Below, piece after piece: positions 36,441 to 45,700 of a DNA stretch of 64,000 bases. The notes beneath the pieces are model-generated. The model saw only the letters and a list, made by a program, of their open reading frames with translations. It was not told the DNA's origin and did not search any database. The position numbers and the translations under genes were made by a program. Source of the stretch: Coprenecus sp902388455 (GTDB taxonomy: Bacteria > Bacteroidota > Bacteroidia > Bacteroidales > UBA932); assembly GCA_963931615.1 (NCBI GenBank), contig OZ007032.1:1550001-1614000 (forward strand), given 5' to 3'. The stretch's first letter is position 1. Each line of letters starts with the position of its first letter.

Positions 36441-38620
36441 ACACAGCAGAAGACACCCTCAGCGCCATCCTCGCCTGCTATCCGCAGAAAGAGCAGCAGG
36501 AGCAGATACTCAGAGCCTACCGCATAGCCGACGACGCGATGAAGGACAAGCTCCGGGAGAACCGGCATCCCTTCATCGAGCATCCCCTCGGAGTGGCCCG
36601 CATCGTGGCTGAGGACATCCACCTAGGCTACGAGAGCGTCATTGCCGTATTTCTCCATGAGACCATCCGGTTCTACCCGGAGGTGACGCAGAGCCTCCCG
36701 AAAGGAGCATTTTCCCCTGAGATTATAGACATAGCGCAGAGCCTCAACAAGATAGCCGCCATCAAGCCCAAGGAGACCCGCCTCGAGGCCGAGAACTACA
36801 AGCGCCTTATCGTCTCCTACTCCCGCGACCCGAGAGTCATGCTCATCAAAATAGCCGACCGCCTCGACGTGATGCGCAACATCGAGCTGCTGCCCAAGAC
36901 CTCCCAGGAGCGGAAGGTCACCGAGACCATGTTCCTGTACATCCCCATTGCCCATCAGCTGGGACTCTACAGCATCAAGACCGAGCTCGAGAACATATTC
37001 TTCCGCTGCACCGAGCCGGAGAAATACCGGGAGATCAACAACAAGCTGAAAGCCACCGCCGCCGAGCGCGAGGAGCTGCTGAACGCCTTCCTCATCCCCA
37101 TCAAGCGGAAGCTCTCCGAAGCCGGCATCAAAGTCACCTACAAGCAGCGCACCAAGGCCGCCTGGTCCATCTGGAAGAAGATGCAGAAGCAGGACATCCC
37201 CTTCGAGAAAGTCATGGACCTGCTGGCCGTCCGCCTTATCATCGACACACCCGCCGACAGCCTCGAGAAAGAGCACGAGCTGTGCTGGAAGGCCTACTCG
37301 ATTGTAACCGACGAATACCGGCCCGACACGTCCAGGCTCAGGGACTGGATTTCCAAGCCCAAGAGCAGCGGATACGAGTCCCTGCACATCACCGTGCAGT
37401 TCAGGGGCGACATCTTCGTGGAGGTGCAGATCCGCACCCGCCGCATGGACGACGAGGCCGAGAACGGGCACGCCTCCCACTGGGCCTACAAGGGCATCAA
37501 GGAGGAGAAAGGCCTGACCCCCTGGCTCCAGAGCGTGCGCAACATCCTGGAGAGCGACAACAGGAACGACTACGAGTACGTCTCCCGCTTCCTCTCCGAG
37601 GACGTCTTCGTCTTCACCCCGGACGGGGAGCTGCGCCGGCTGCCCAAGGGAGCCACGGTCCTGGACTTCGCCTTCAACATCCACACCAACCTGGGTCTCA
37701 AATGCGTGGGCGCCACCATCGACGGCAGGCCCGCCTCCATCAAGGACCGGCTCAGCACCGGCCAGGTCGTGGAGATCAAGAGCGGCAAGAACCAGCGTCC
37801 CTCCCCCGACTGGCTCAACTTCGTGGTCACTTCCAAGGCCCGCAACAAGATTAAGCTCAAGCTCAAGGAAGAGGAGCTCAAGAAAGCCGCCACCGGCCGG
37901 GAACTGCTCGAGCGCCGTCTCAAGAACTGGAAGATGGAGCTTCCAGACGAGGACCTCACCATCCTCTGCAAGAAATACAAGCTCAAGACCATCAGCGACT
38001 TCTACGCAGCCATCGCGGACGAGAAGGTCGATATCATGGACGTCAAGTCCTACATCTCCCGCAAGCAGCAGGGCGAGGAGGAAGCCGCCGCAATCCCTTC
38101 ATCACAGCCCCCTAAGGACAATGGCGGCAACAAGGAGGCCGCAAGGGACAGCTCCACCGACGACTACCTGGTCATCGACGGCAAGCTCAGCAACGTCTCC
38201 TACAAGATGGCCCGCTGCTGCAACCCCATCTACGGCGACGAGGTCTTCGGCTTCGTCTCCGTCAAGGACGGCATCAAGATCCACCGCATGTCCTGTCCCA
38301 ACGCCGCCCGCCTCATCGAGAACTACCCCTACCGCATCCAGAAAGTGCGCTGGAAGGAGACATCCACCACCAGCAGCTTCCAGACCACCGTCAAGGTCAT
38401 CACCGACGACTCCGCCGCCTATTCGTCCGTCATCAAGACAGTCACGGACTTCGGGGCCTCCCTGCGATCCTCGTCCATGACCCCGAGAGCAGGCCGCAGC
38501 GCCGGCGAGTTCGACATCCGCATGCAGATATTCGTCTCATCCAATTCCGTCCTCGACAAGATCATCTCCGCCATCCGCAAGACCCGCGGAGTGCTGTCGG
38601 CAGTCAGAATTTCAAAATAG
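36437..38620 (+). CDS. Long RelA/SpoT-type (p)ppGpp synthetase with degenerate hydrolase site
   Basis: A 727-aa RSH protein with hydrolase-like HD domain (about 40-190), synthetase (about 230-380), TGS (about 400-460), helical region and C-terminal ACT (about 650-727). The synthetase looks intact: KVMDLLAVRLI, DWISKPKSSGYESLHITVQF and VEVQIRTRRMDDEAENGHAS. The hydrolase site is not: the usual HD is HE (FLHETIRFY), the following ED pair is absent, and the HN motif reads ADRLDVMRNIE. It is therefore probably synthetase-only, like RelA, with hydrolysis done elsewhere. It sits between uvrB and uvrA, suggesting a stress or repair link. Confidence 0.9.
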   Translation: MNTAEDTLSAILACYPQKEQQEQILRAYRIADDAMKDKLRENRHPFIEHPLGVARIVAEDIHLGYESVIAVFLHETIRFYPEVTQSLPKGAFSPEIIDIAQSLNKIAAIKPKETRLEAENYKRLIVSYSRDPRVMLIKIADRLDVMRNIELLPKTSQERKVTETMFLYIPIAHQLGLYSIKTELENIFFRCTEPEKYREINNKLKATAAEREELLNAFLIPIKRKLSEAGIKVTYKQRTKAAWSIWKKMQKQDIPFEKVMDLLAVRLIIDTPADSLEKEHELCWKAYSIVTDEYRPDTSRLRDWISKPKSSGYESLHITVQFRGDIFVEVQIRTRRMDDEAENGHASHWAYKGIKEEKGLTPWLQSVRNILESDNRNDYEYVSRFLSEDVFVFTPDGELRRLPKGATVLDFAFNIHTNLGLKCVGATIDGRPASIKDRLSTGQVVEIKSGKNQRPSPDWLNFVVTSKARNKIKLKLKEEELKKAATGRELLERRLKNWKMELPDEDLTILCKKYKLKTISDFYAAIADEKVDIMDVKSYISRKQQGEEEAAAIPSSQPPKDNGGNKEAARDSSTDDYLVIDGKLSNVSYKMARCCNPIYGDEVFGFVSVKDGIKIHRMSCPNAARLIENYPYRIQKVRWKETSTTSSFQTTVKVITDDSAAYSSVIKTVTDFGASLRSSSMTPRAGRSAGEFDIRMQIFVSSNSVLDKIISAIRKTRGVLSAVRISK

Positions 38621-38629
38621 AAAGAGAAC

Positions 38630-41581
38630 ATGGAACAACCGGAAGAAGGATACATCCACATTAAAAATGCCGAGGCCAACAACCTCAAGGGCATCGACGT
38701 CGACATCCCCCGCAACCGTCTGACCGTCATTACCGGAGTCAGCGGCTCGGGCAAGACCTCCCTTGCCTTTGACACCCTCTTTGCGGAGGGACAGCGCCGT
38801 TTCGCCGAGAGCCTATCCTCCTTCGCCCGCCAGTTTCTCGGGAGGATGTCCAAACCGCCGGTCGAGAGCATCTCCGGCATTCCCCCCGCCATTGCCATAG
38901 AGCAGAGGGTCAATACCCGCAACCCCCGCTCCACCGTCGGCAGCACCACCGAGATCTACGACTACCTGCGGGTGCTCTTTGCCAAGATCGGCCGTACCTA
39001 TTCCCCCGTCACCGGAGAGGAAGTGCGCTGCGACACAGTGGCTTCCGTCATGGAACGGCTGCACTCGCTCGCTGCCTCCCTGCCGGCCGGAGATCCTTCC
39101 GACGAGGAATATTCGCCCGGTATCTGCTTCATCCTCGCGGACATACACTGGGAGGAGGAGGCCTGCCGCGTCGAAAGGCTGCTCAATCTCAAGGAGGAGG
39201 GATTCTCCCGCCTGTACATTCTGCCCTCAGGGGACAATGCCGGGCGGATGGAGAAGATCGACTCGCTCCTGGCCGACATAAGCCGCGCCGAGGGACGGGA
39301 GGTAGCCCTGATGGTGGACCGTATCCCCTTCGACAGCAGCACATTTGCGGACGAGGAGACGGAGAACAGGACAATGGACTCCGTGCGGACGGCATTCGAC
39401 AAGGGTCAGGGGCACATCGCCTGCGCATTCTCCCCCGCCGTGGACGGACACGCCCTGCTGCGGTTCTCCTCCCTCTTCGAGGCTGACGGCATGCAGTTCT
39501 CCGAACCCACGGAATGGATGTTCAACTACAACAGCCCGGTGGGAGCCTGCCCCGCCTGCGGAGGCCTCGGCAAGATCATCGGCATCGACGAGTCGCTGGT
39601 CATCCCCAATCAGGCCCTGTCCGTATATCAGGACGCCGTGGCCTGCTGGAAGGGAGAGGTAATGAAGTATTTCAAGGAAGAGGTGCTGGCCAATGCGGAC
39701 AAATTCGGATTCCCGGTGCATACCCCCTACAAAGATCTCACGGCCAAGCAGAAAAGCGACCTGTGGAACGGCAACCGGTACATCACCGGCATCTATCCGT
39801 TCTTCAAGGAGCTCGAGGCCAAGCGGTACAAGATACAGAACAAATACATGATCAGCCGCTACTCCGGCAAGACCGTCTGCCGGGAGTGCGGAGGCAGCCG
39901 GCTGCGCAGGGAGGCCCTGTACGTGCGCATCGGGGGACGCAACATCCACGAGCTCATGACCATGAGCATCAAGGACCTGATAGCGTTCTTCGACGGGTTG
40001 CAGCTTACGGCATACGAGGAGAAAATAGCCGCCCGCGCACTGAAGGAGATACGCGACCGCCTGGAGTACATCGACCACGTGGGCCTGTCCTACCTGACCC
40101 TGAGCCGTGCGTCCAACACCCTCAGCGGCGGTGAGAGCCAGCGCATCAGCATCGTCTGCTCCCTCGGCAACAGCCTGACCGGCTCGATGTACATCCTCGA
40201 CGAGCCCTCCATCGGACTGCACAGCCGGGACACCGGACGGCTCATCGAAGTCATCAAGCGGCTGAGGGACCTCGGCAACACTGTGATAGTCGTGGAGCAC
40301 GACGAGGAGATCATCCGGAGCGCGGACTGGCTGATAGACATCGGACCGCGGGCCGGAAAGCACGGCGGCGAGGTGGTCTACTGCGGGCCTCCCCCGGCCA
40401 CGGACATCTCCGGGGCCGACGCTTCCGCCCTGCTGGCCGCCTGGCCACGGTCGTTGACCTTAGAGTATCTGCTGGGTAGAAAGAAGATTTCCATTTACCC
40501 GGTCAAACGCCCCTGGAAGCAGTACATCGAGGTCTGCGACGCCTGCGAGAACAACCTCAAGAACATCGACGTGCGCTTCCCGCTCAACGTCATGACCGCC
40601 GTCATCGGAGTCAGCGGCTCGGGCAAGTCCACCCTCGTGGGCGACATCCTCTACCCTGCCCTCAACCGCATGCTCAACCAGGTGGGGGCCAAGCCCGGCT
40701 CGTTCCGAGAGCTCCGCGGCGACCTGGACCGCATATCCTCGGTCGAATTCGTGGACCAGAACCCGATAGGCCGCAGCTCCCGATCCAACCCCGTAACCTA
40801 CATCAAGGCCTACGACGACATCCGCAAGCTCTTCTCCGAGCAGCCGCTGGCCAAAGTCAACGGCTTCGGCCACTCGCATTTCTCCTTCAACATCGACGGA
40901 GGCCGCTGCCCCGAATGCCTCGGCGAGGGCACAGTCAAGATACCCATGCAGTTCATGGCCGACATCGTCATGACCTGCGAGTCCTGCGGCGGAAAACGCT
41001 TCATCCAGGACGTACTCGAAGTCCGCTACCGCGGCAAGAACATCAGTGACGTGCTCGACATGAGCGTAGACGAGGCCATCGAATTCTTCTCCTGCGCAGG
41101 AGAACCCGCCGCAACCCGCATCGCCTCCAAACTCATGCCCCTGCACGATGTCGGACTCGGCTACATCGCCCTCGGCCAGAACAGCAGCACCCTCAGCGGC
41201 GGCGAGAGCCAGCGCGTCAAGCTCGCCTACTTCCTCGGCCTCGGCAAGGACTCTGCCCCCATCCCTGCCACGCCTGACAGTCAGGACTCAGCCTCCGACA
41301 GCATCCCCGGTCAAGGGCCATCCTCATCCGGTTCCAGTACCGCCAGACGCTCCCGCCAGGCCGACAAGCCCATCCTCTTCATCTTCGACGAGCCCACCAC
41401 CGGCCTCCACTTCGACGACATCGAGAAACTCCTCGCCTCCTTCCGCGCCCTCCTCGACCGCGGCCACACCATCGTCGTCGTCGAGCACAACCCCTACATC
41501 ATCGCCGCAGCCGACCATATCATCGAGCTCGGGCCCGAGGGCGGCGACGCCGGCGGATACCTCATCAGGCCTTCGGTCTGA
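38630..41581 (+). CDS. uvrA: Excinuclease ABC subunit A, with insert in the C-terminal ATPase
   Basis: A 983-aa damage-recognition ATPase of nucleotide excision repair. There are two ABC modules: Walker A GVSGSGKTSLAFDTLFAEG and GVSGSGKSTLVGDILYPALN; signatures NTLSGGESQRISIVCSLG and STLSGGESQRVKLAYFLG; Walker B MYILDEPSIGLH and FIFDEPTTGLHFDD. Zinc-binding pairs are CPACGG/CRECGG and CPECLG/CESCGG. Between the second signature and Walker B is an S/P/D-rich insert of about 35 residues (about 882-917, KDSAPIPATPDSQDSASDS onward). A degraded partial copy of its 3' end lies at 54758-55123. Confidence 0.96.
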   Translation: MEQPEEGYIHIKNAEANNLKGIDVDIPRNRLTVITGVSGSGKTSLAFDTLFAEGQRRFAESLSSFARQFLGRMSKPPVESISGIPPAIAIEQRVNTRNPRSTVGSTTEIYDYLRVLFAKIGRTYSPVTGEEVRCDTVASVMERLHSLAASLPAGDPSDEEYSPGICFILADIHWEEEACRVERLLNLKEEGFSRLYILPSGDNAGRMEKIDSLLADISRAEGREVALMVDRIPFDSSTFADEETENRTMDSVRTAFDKGQGHIACAFSPAVDGHALLRFSSLFEADGMQFSEPTEWMFNYNSPVGACPACGGLGKIIGIDESLVIPNQALSVYQDAVACWKGEVMKYFKEEVLANADKFGFPVHTPYKDLTAKQKSDLWNGNRYITGIYPFFKELEAKRYKIQNKYMISRYSGKTVCRECGGSRLRREALYVRIGGRNIHELMTMSIKDLIAFFDGLQLTAYEEKIAARALKEIRDRLEYIDHVGLSYLTLSRASNTLSGGESQRISIVCSLGNSLTGSMYILDEPSIGLHSRDTGRLIEVIKRLRDLGNTVIVVEHDEEIIRSADWLIDIGPRAGKHGGEVVYCGPPPATDISGADASALLAAWPRSLTLEYLLGRKKISIYPVKRPWKQYIEVCDACENNLKNIDVRFPLNVMTAVIGVSGSGKSTLVGDILYPALNRMLNQVGAKPGSFRELRGDLDRISSVEFVDQNPIGRSSRSNPVTYIKAYDDIRKLFSEQPLAKVNGFGHSHFSFNIDGGRCPECLGEGTVKIPMQFMADIVMTCESCGGKRFIQDVLEVRYRGKNISDVLDMSVDEAIEFFSCAGEPAATRIASKLMPLHDVGLGYIALGQNSSTLSGGESQRVKLAYFLGLGKDSAPIPATPDSQDSASDSIPGQGPSSSGSSTARRSRQADKPILFIFDEPTTGLHFDDIEKLLASFRALLDRGHTIVVVEHNPYIIAAADHIIELGPEGGDAGGYLIRPSV

Positions 41582-41591
41582 TGAGGCAGGC

Positions 41592-41620
41592 AGCCCACCA
41601 GGCCTGGGGCCTGGTGGGCT
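41592..41620. repeat. Perfect hairpin after uvrA
   Basis: AGCCCACCAGGCC (41592-41604) and its exact complement (41608-41620) enclose a 3-base loop. It starts 10 bases past the uvrA stop, as a terminator would, but no T-run follows on either strand. Confidence 0.7.
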
Positions 41621-41718
41621 GGGGAGTACTCCAATCTCAACCCTCCTAACCCTCCTGAACTGTCCCTCAGGGAGGGCTTTGCCGCTTCGCTCCGACAAGA
41701 TAGCAACCATCAACCATT

Positions 41719-42369
41719 ACCCCTTCCGAAGGAGTCGATAAAACGCCGGTATCCCCAACTCCTTCGGAAGGAGTAGAACGTCGTGACAATAGCCTACAAG
41801 CATTGTAGCCCTGTTTCCGCTCACTTTGACCCTCCGACTCCTTCCGAAGGGGTGTCCAAAACGCATATATTTCCTACTCCTTTCGAAGGAGTAGAATACT
41901 TCGGCCAACGCATACAGGGACTGCAGCTACATTTTCGCTTACGTCCTCACCTTCGGAAGGTGCGCAATTTACCCGCGATATCGTCCCACCTTCCAAAGGT
42001 GGACAAGCCGGTAGAAAATGTAAAACCGAACCACAATAGCCCTGAGGGCGTTCCGTGAGTACAACGGCGAAATTCCACCTTCCGAAGGTGAGCGGAAATG
42101 GCCGGAAAACGTCCCACCTTCCGAAGATGGACTGCACCATAGACTGAACAACGGTAAGCAGAGAGACACCCTATTTTTACAACAAGCTGAGATACTGGCA
42201 TATAGAAACACAACGAGAGCTTTTCGGCCATATCCACACCTGCCGAAAGCACACGCCATCCATGCAAGTAATTAATCTCATAGCACATACGATTCCACCC
42301 CGCGTCAGTACTTACCGTTACTTCGCACTGCTGCAATTGCTCACACTTTCTCACTCCTTCCGAAGGAGT
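41719..42369. repeat. Cluster of paired short palindromes (REP/REPIN-like)
   Basis: Nine imperfect palindromes with core CCTTC(C/G)GAAGG occur in this gene-free stretch. Four lie in two pairs of the ACTCCTTCCGAAGGAGT type (centres 41727/41766 and 41845/41884). Four lie in two pairs of the CACCTTCCGAAGGTG type (41955/41994 and 42083/42122). A single ACT-type copy is centred at 42361. All four pairs are spaced exactly 39 bp centre to centre. Within a type the inter-palindrome DNA is also related, so each pair is one repeated unit. I see no gene in 41582-42598; no transposase is nearby. Confidence 0.8.
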
Positions 42370-42599
42370 CGTACGAATCTAAAAAGGCAATACCACTCCA
42401 TTCCAGATCCAACCCCCAACGACATATCATTCATTGCCGCAACGACACTGAAACGCAGGAAGTACCACCATTGTGATAAAAAGAATGAAGCGGCAACCGG
42501 ACTGGCTGCAGGTATTTATTCAGTTTCCTGTCAACGAAATACTGTCGGGCTGATAGCAAGTTTGTCAGATTTAGCGCTTCGAATGAATACATTAACAAA

Positions 42600-42720
42600 G
42601 CGAAAAGTGGTGCCACCTGCATCTCCAAGGTTGTAATTTAATACAACAGGCGAACCGTGAGGCCCGCCTTAAATGTTTTCACAACGGAATAATCCTTATT
42701 GTGAATTGCTTCAAACTTGA
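42600..42720 (-). ncRNA. tracrRNA of the type II-C CRISPR-Cas9 system
   Basis: On the minus strand, from about 42720, the RNA would begin AAGTTTGAAGCAATTCACAA. This pairs over about 21 bp with the crRNA-sense 5' end of the CRISPR repeat (GTTGTGAATTGC...CAAACTT), with one bulged base. It continues with AATAAGGATTATTCCGTTGT, which I recall from other Bacteroidetes II-C tracrRNAs. Then come a hairpin AGGCG...CGCCT (near 42669-42649), a hairpin TTGTA...TACAA (about 42646-42631) and a GGTGGCACC palindrome before CTTTTC. The transcript is divergent from cas9. The 3' end is estimated. Confidence 0.82.
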
Positions 42721-42723
42721 GAA

Positions 42724-42755
42724 CAAATATAGTCCATTTTTCCAAAAGCGGCAAT
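42724..42755 (-). promoter_or_regulatory. tracrRNA promoter
   Basis: On the minus strand ATTG (42755-42752), 20 bases, TATATTTG (42731-42724), close to the consensus TTTG-N19/21-TAnnTTTG. The predicted start, about 7 bases past the -7 centre, falls at about 42720, immediately before the anti-repeat. Confidence 0.7.
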
Positions 42756-42770
42756 TTTTTCTTAAATTTG
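42737..42770 (+). promoter_or_regulatory. cas9 promoter
   Basis: TTTT (42738-42741), 21 bases, TAAATTTG (42763-42770), 28 bases before the cas9 ATG. It overlaps the tracrRNA promoter on the other strand, so cas9 and tracrRNA transcription probably interfere or are co-regulated. Confidence 0.55.
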
Positions 42771-42798
42771 GAGCATATTCATTTAATGCCAATACACT

Positions 42799-45700
42799 AT
42801 GAAAAAGATATTAGGCCTGGACCTCGGAGTTTCAAGCATCGGTTGGGCACTCGTCAACGAAGCGGAAAATAAAGATGAGAAATCATCAATCATACGGCTT
42901 GGCGTCAGGGTCAATCCACTGACTGTGGACGAAAAAGGCAATTTCGAGACCGGAAAGTCCATTACAACCAATGCCGACCGGACACTGAAACGGAGTATGC
43001 GCCGCAATCTGCAGCGGTACAAGCTGCGCAGGGAAGCGCTCATCGATACCCTTAAGTCATACGGATGGATCAGCGACAGCAGCATACTCGCCGAATCCGG
43101 AAAGGACACCACATTCCAGACTCTTAAACTGAGGGCCAAAGCCGCTGGAGAAGAGATATCGCTGGAAGAGCTGGCCAGAGTATTCCTGAACATCAACAAG
43201 AAGCGCGGATACAAGAGTTCCCGTAAGCTGAACAAAAGTGAGAACACAGACGATGGAAGCCTTATAGACGGCATAGAGACCGCACGGATTCTGAGCGAAG
43301 AAGGTATTACTCCGGGAGAATATTCCTACCGGCTTTTATGCGAAGGAAAAGAAGAGAAAAATCTGCCGGAATTTTACAAGTCCGACCTGGAAAACGAATT
43401 CGAGCGGATATGGACATTCCAGCGGCAATTCTACCCCGACATAATGACTGACATCCTTAAAGAGGAATTGAGCGGCAAGAGCGAGAAACAGACATGGGCA
43501 ATATGTGAGAAACCGTTCAACATAGCCGGCATCAAACGCACATCCAAAGGCAAAGATCTTGCGAAAGAAAATTATCTGTGGAGAAGCCTGGCCCTCAAAG
43601 AGCAGCTGGATCTGGAACAGCTCGCCGTAGTATTGCAGAAAGTAAACGCACAACTTAAAAAGTCGGACAGCTACCTCGGAAAAATCAGCGACCGGAGCAA
43701 GGAACTTTATTTCAAGCACCAGACAGTCGGACAATATCAGCTGGAGCAGCTGCTGAAAGACCAGCATTCAAGCCTTAGGAATCAGGTATTCTACAGACAG
43801 GATTACATGGAAGAGTTCGACCGGATATGGGAGACCCAGTCCAGATTCCATCCGGAACTGACAACGGAGATGAGGAATACCCTCCGGAACATCATCATAT
43901 TCTACCAAAGGCCGCTGAAAAGTCAGAAAAGCCTCGTGGCCTACTGCGAGTTCGAGAAAGGCCGGAAAGTATGTCCCAAATCATCCCCGATATTTCAGGA
44001 ATTCAAGATATGGCAGATGCTGAACAACCTGAAAATCGACGGAATGTATCTGGACATCGATGCTAAAGAGATGCTGTTCAAAGAATTGAGCATACAGAAA
44101 GAGCTGAGCAAGACAGACGTATTGAGAATACTCTTCAGCAAGTCCAAAGGCCACGACATGAATTTCCGCAAACTGGAGGGCAACCGGACCCAGGCCACCC
44201 TGTTCCAGGCATATTCCAGGATTCTCTCACTCTCCGGACACGGTGAGATTGATTCCTCAAAAGGAGCCGATGCAATTATCGCAAAGACCGCCGCTGTATT
44301 CTCCGCACTCGGCATCGATACCGGCATCCTTACCTTCGACTCATCCAACTCCGGCAAGGATATGGAAAGCGAGCCTCTGTACAGACTATGGCACCTTATT
44401 TACTCGTACACGGAGGACAATTCCAAAACAGGCTATGACTCACTTGTCCGCAAGCTGCATGACGAATTCGGATTTGACCCTGAATACGGGAAAATACTCG
44501 CCGCAGTTATCTTTGAGGACGATTACGGCAGCCTAAGCACAAAGGCCATGTGCAGGATACTTCCCCATATGAAAGAAGGCATGGAATACAGCGAAGCCTG
44601 CGCCGAGGCCGGATACCGGCACTCCCAAAGATCTCTCACCAAAGAGGAAATCGAAAGCAGGGAATACAAGGACAGACTGGACATCCTCCCTAAGAATACT
44701 CTTCGTAACCCTGTCGTAGAAAAGATTCTCAATCAGATGATCAACGTCGTAAACGGAGTCATCGACACTTACGGCAAACCGGATGAGATCCGTGTGGAAC
44801 TTGCCAGGGAGCTGAAAAAGAATGCCGCCGAGCGCCAGAGTATGACCGATGCCATCAACAGGTCCACTAAGGAAAATAAGAACATCGAGGAGAAGCTGAA
44901 GCAGGACTTCGGCATGAGCCACGTGTCCCGCAACAGCATCATACGGTACAAACTCTACATGGAATTAAAGGACAACGGATTCAAGACTCTGTACAGCAAC
45001 ACATACATTCCATACGAAGATTTGTTCAGCAAGCGGTTCGACATAGAACACATCATCCCGCAGTCGAGACTGTTCGATGACTCGTTCGCCAACAAGACTT
45101 TGGAAAGTAAGGACATCAATATCACCAAAGGCGACATGACCGCATTGGATTTCGTCACCGACAAATACGGTCAGGAAGGACTTGAAGAGTATCGGTCACG
45201 GGTTGAAATGCTGTTTAAGAACAATGCCATAAGCAAGACCAAATACCGCAATCTGCTTAGAACCGGGAAAGATATCCCCGAGAATTTCATACAGAGAGAC
45301 CTGCGCGACACTCAATATATCTCCAAAAAAGCACTGGAAATGCTGGGTGACATTGTCAAGTCCGTCGTTGCCACTTCCGGCGAGATAACCGCCAGACTAC
45401 GCGAGGACTGGGGGCTTGTTGACGTTCTCAAAGAACTCAACTGGGACAAATACGACAAACTGGGGCTGACCGAATATTACAACGACCCCGACGGACGCAG
45501 AATCAGTCGGATAAAGGACTGGACAAAGCGGAATGACCACCGCCACCATGCCATGGATGCCCTGACTGTCGCATTTACGAGAAGGAGCATCATCCAGTAT
45601 CTCAATACTCTCAATGCCAAAGACAAAGAGCAGCAACAGGAGATTATCTCAAAAGGCCGCCTGATACCGCCGATGCCTTTCGATGAAATTCGGAGTGAAG

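Noticed and set aside
42431..42636. Short frames between the palindromes and the tracrRNA
   Set aside because: No start context or domain, and they run into the tracrRNA gene.
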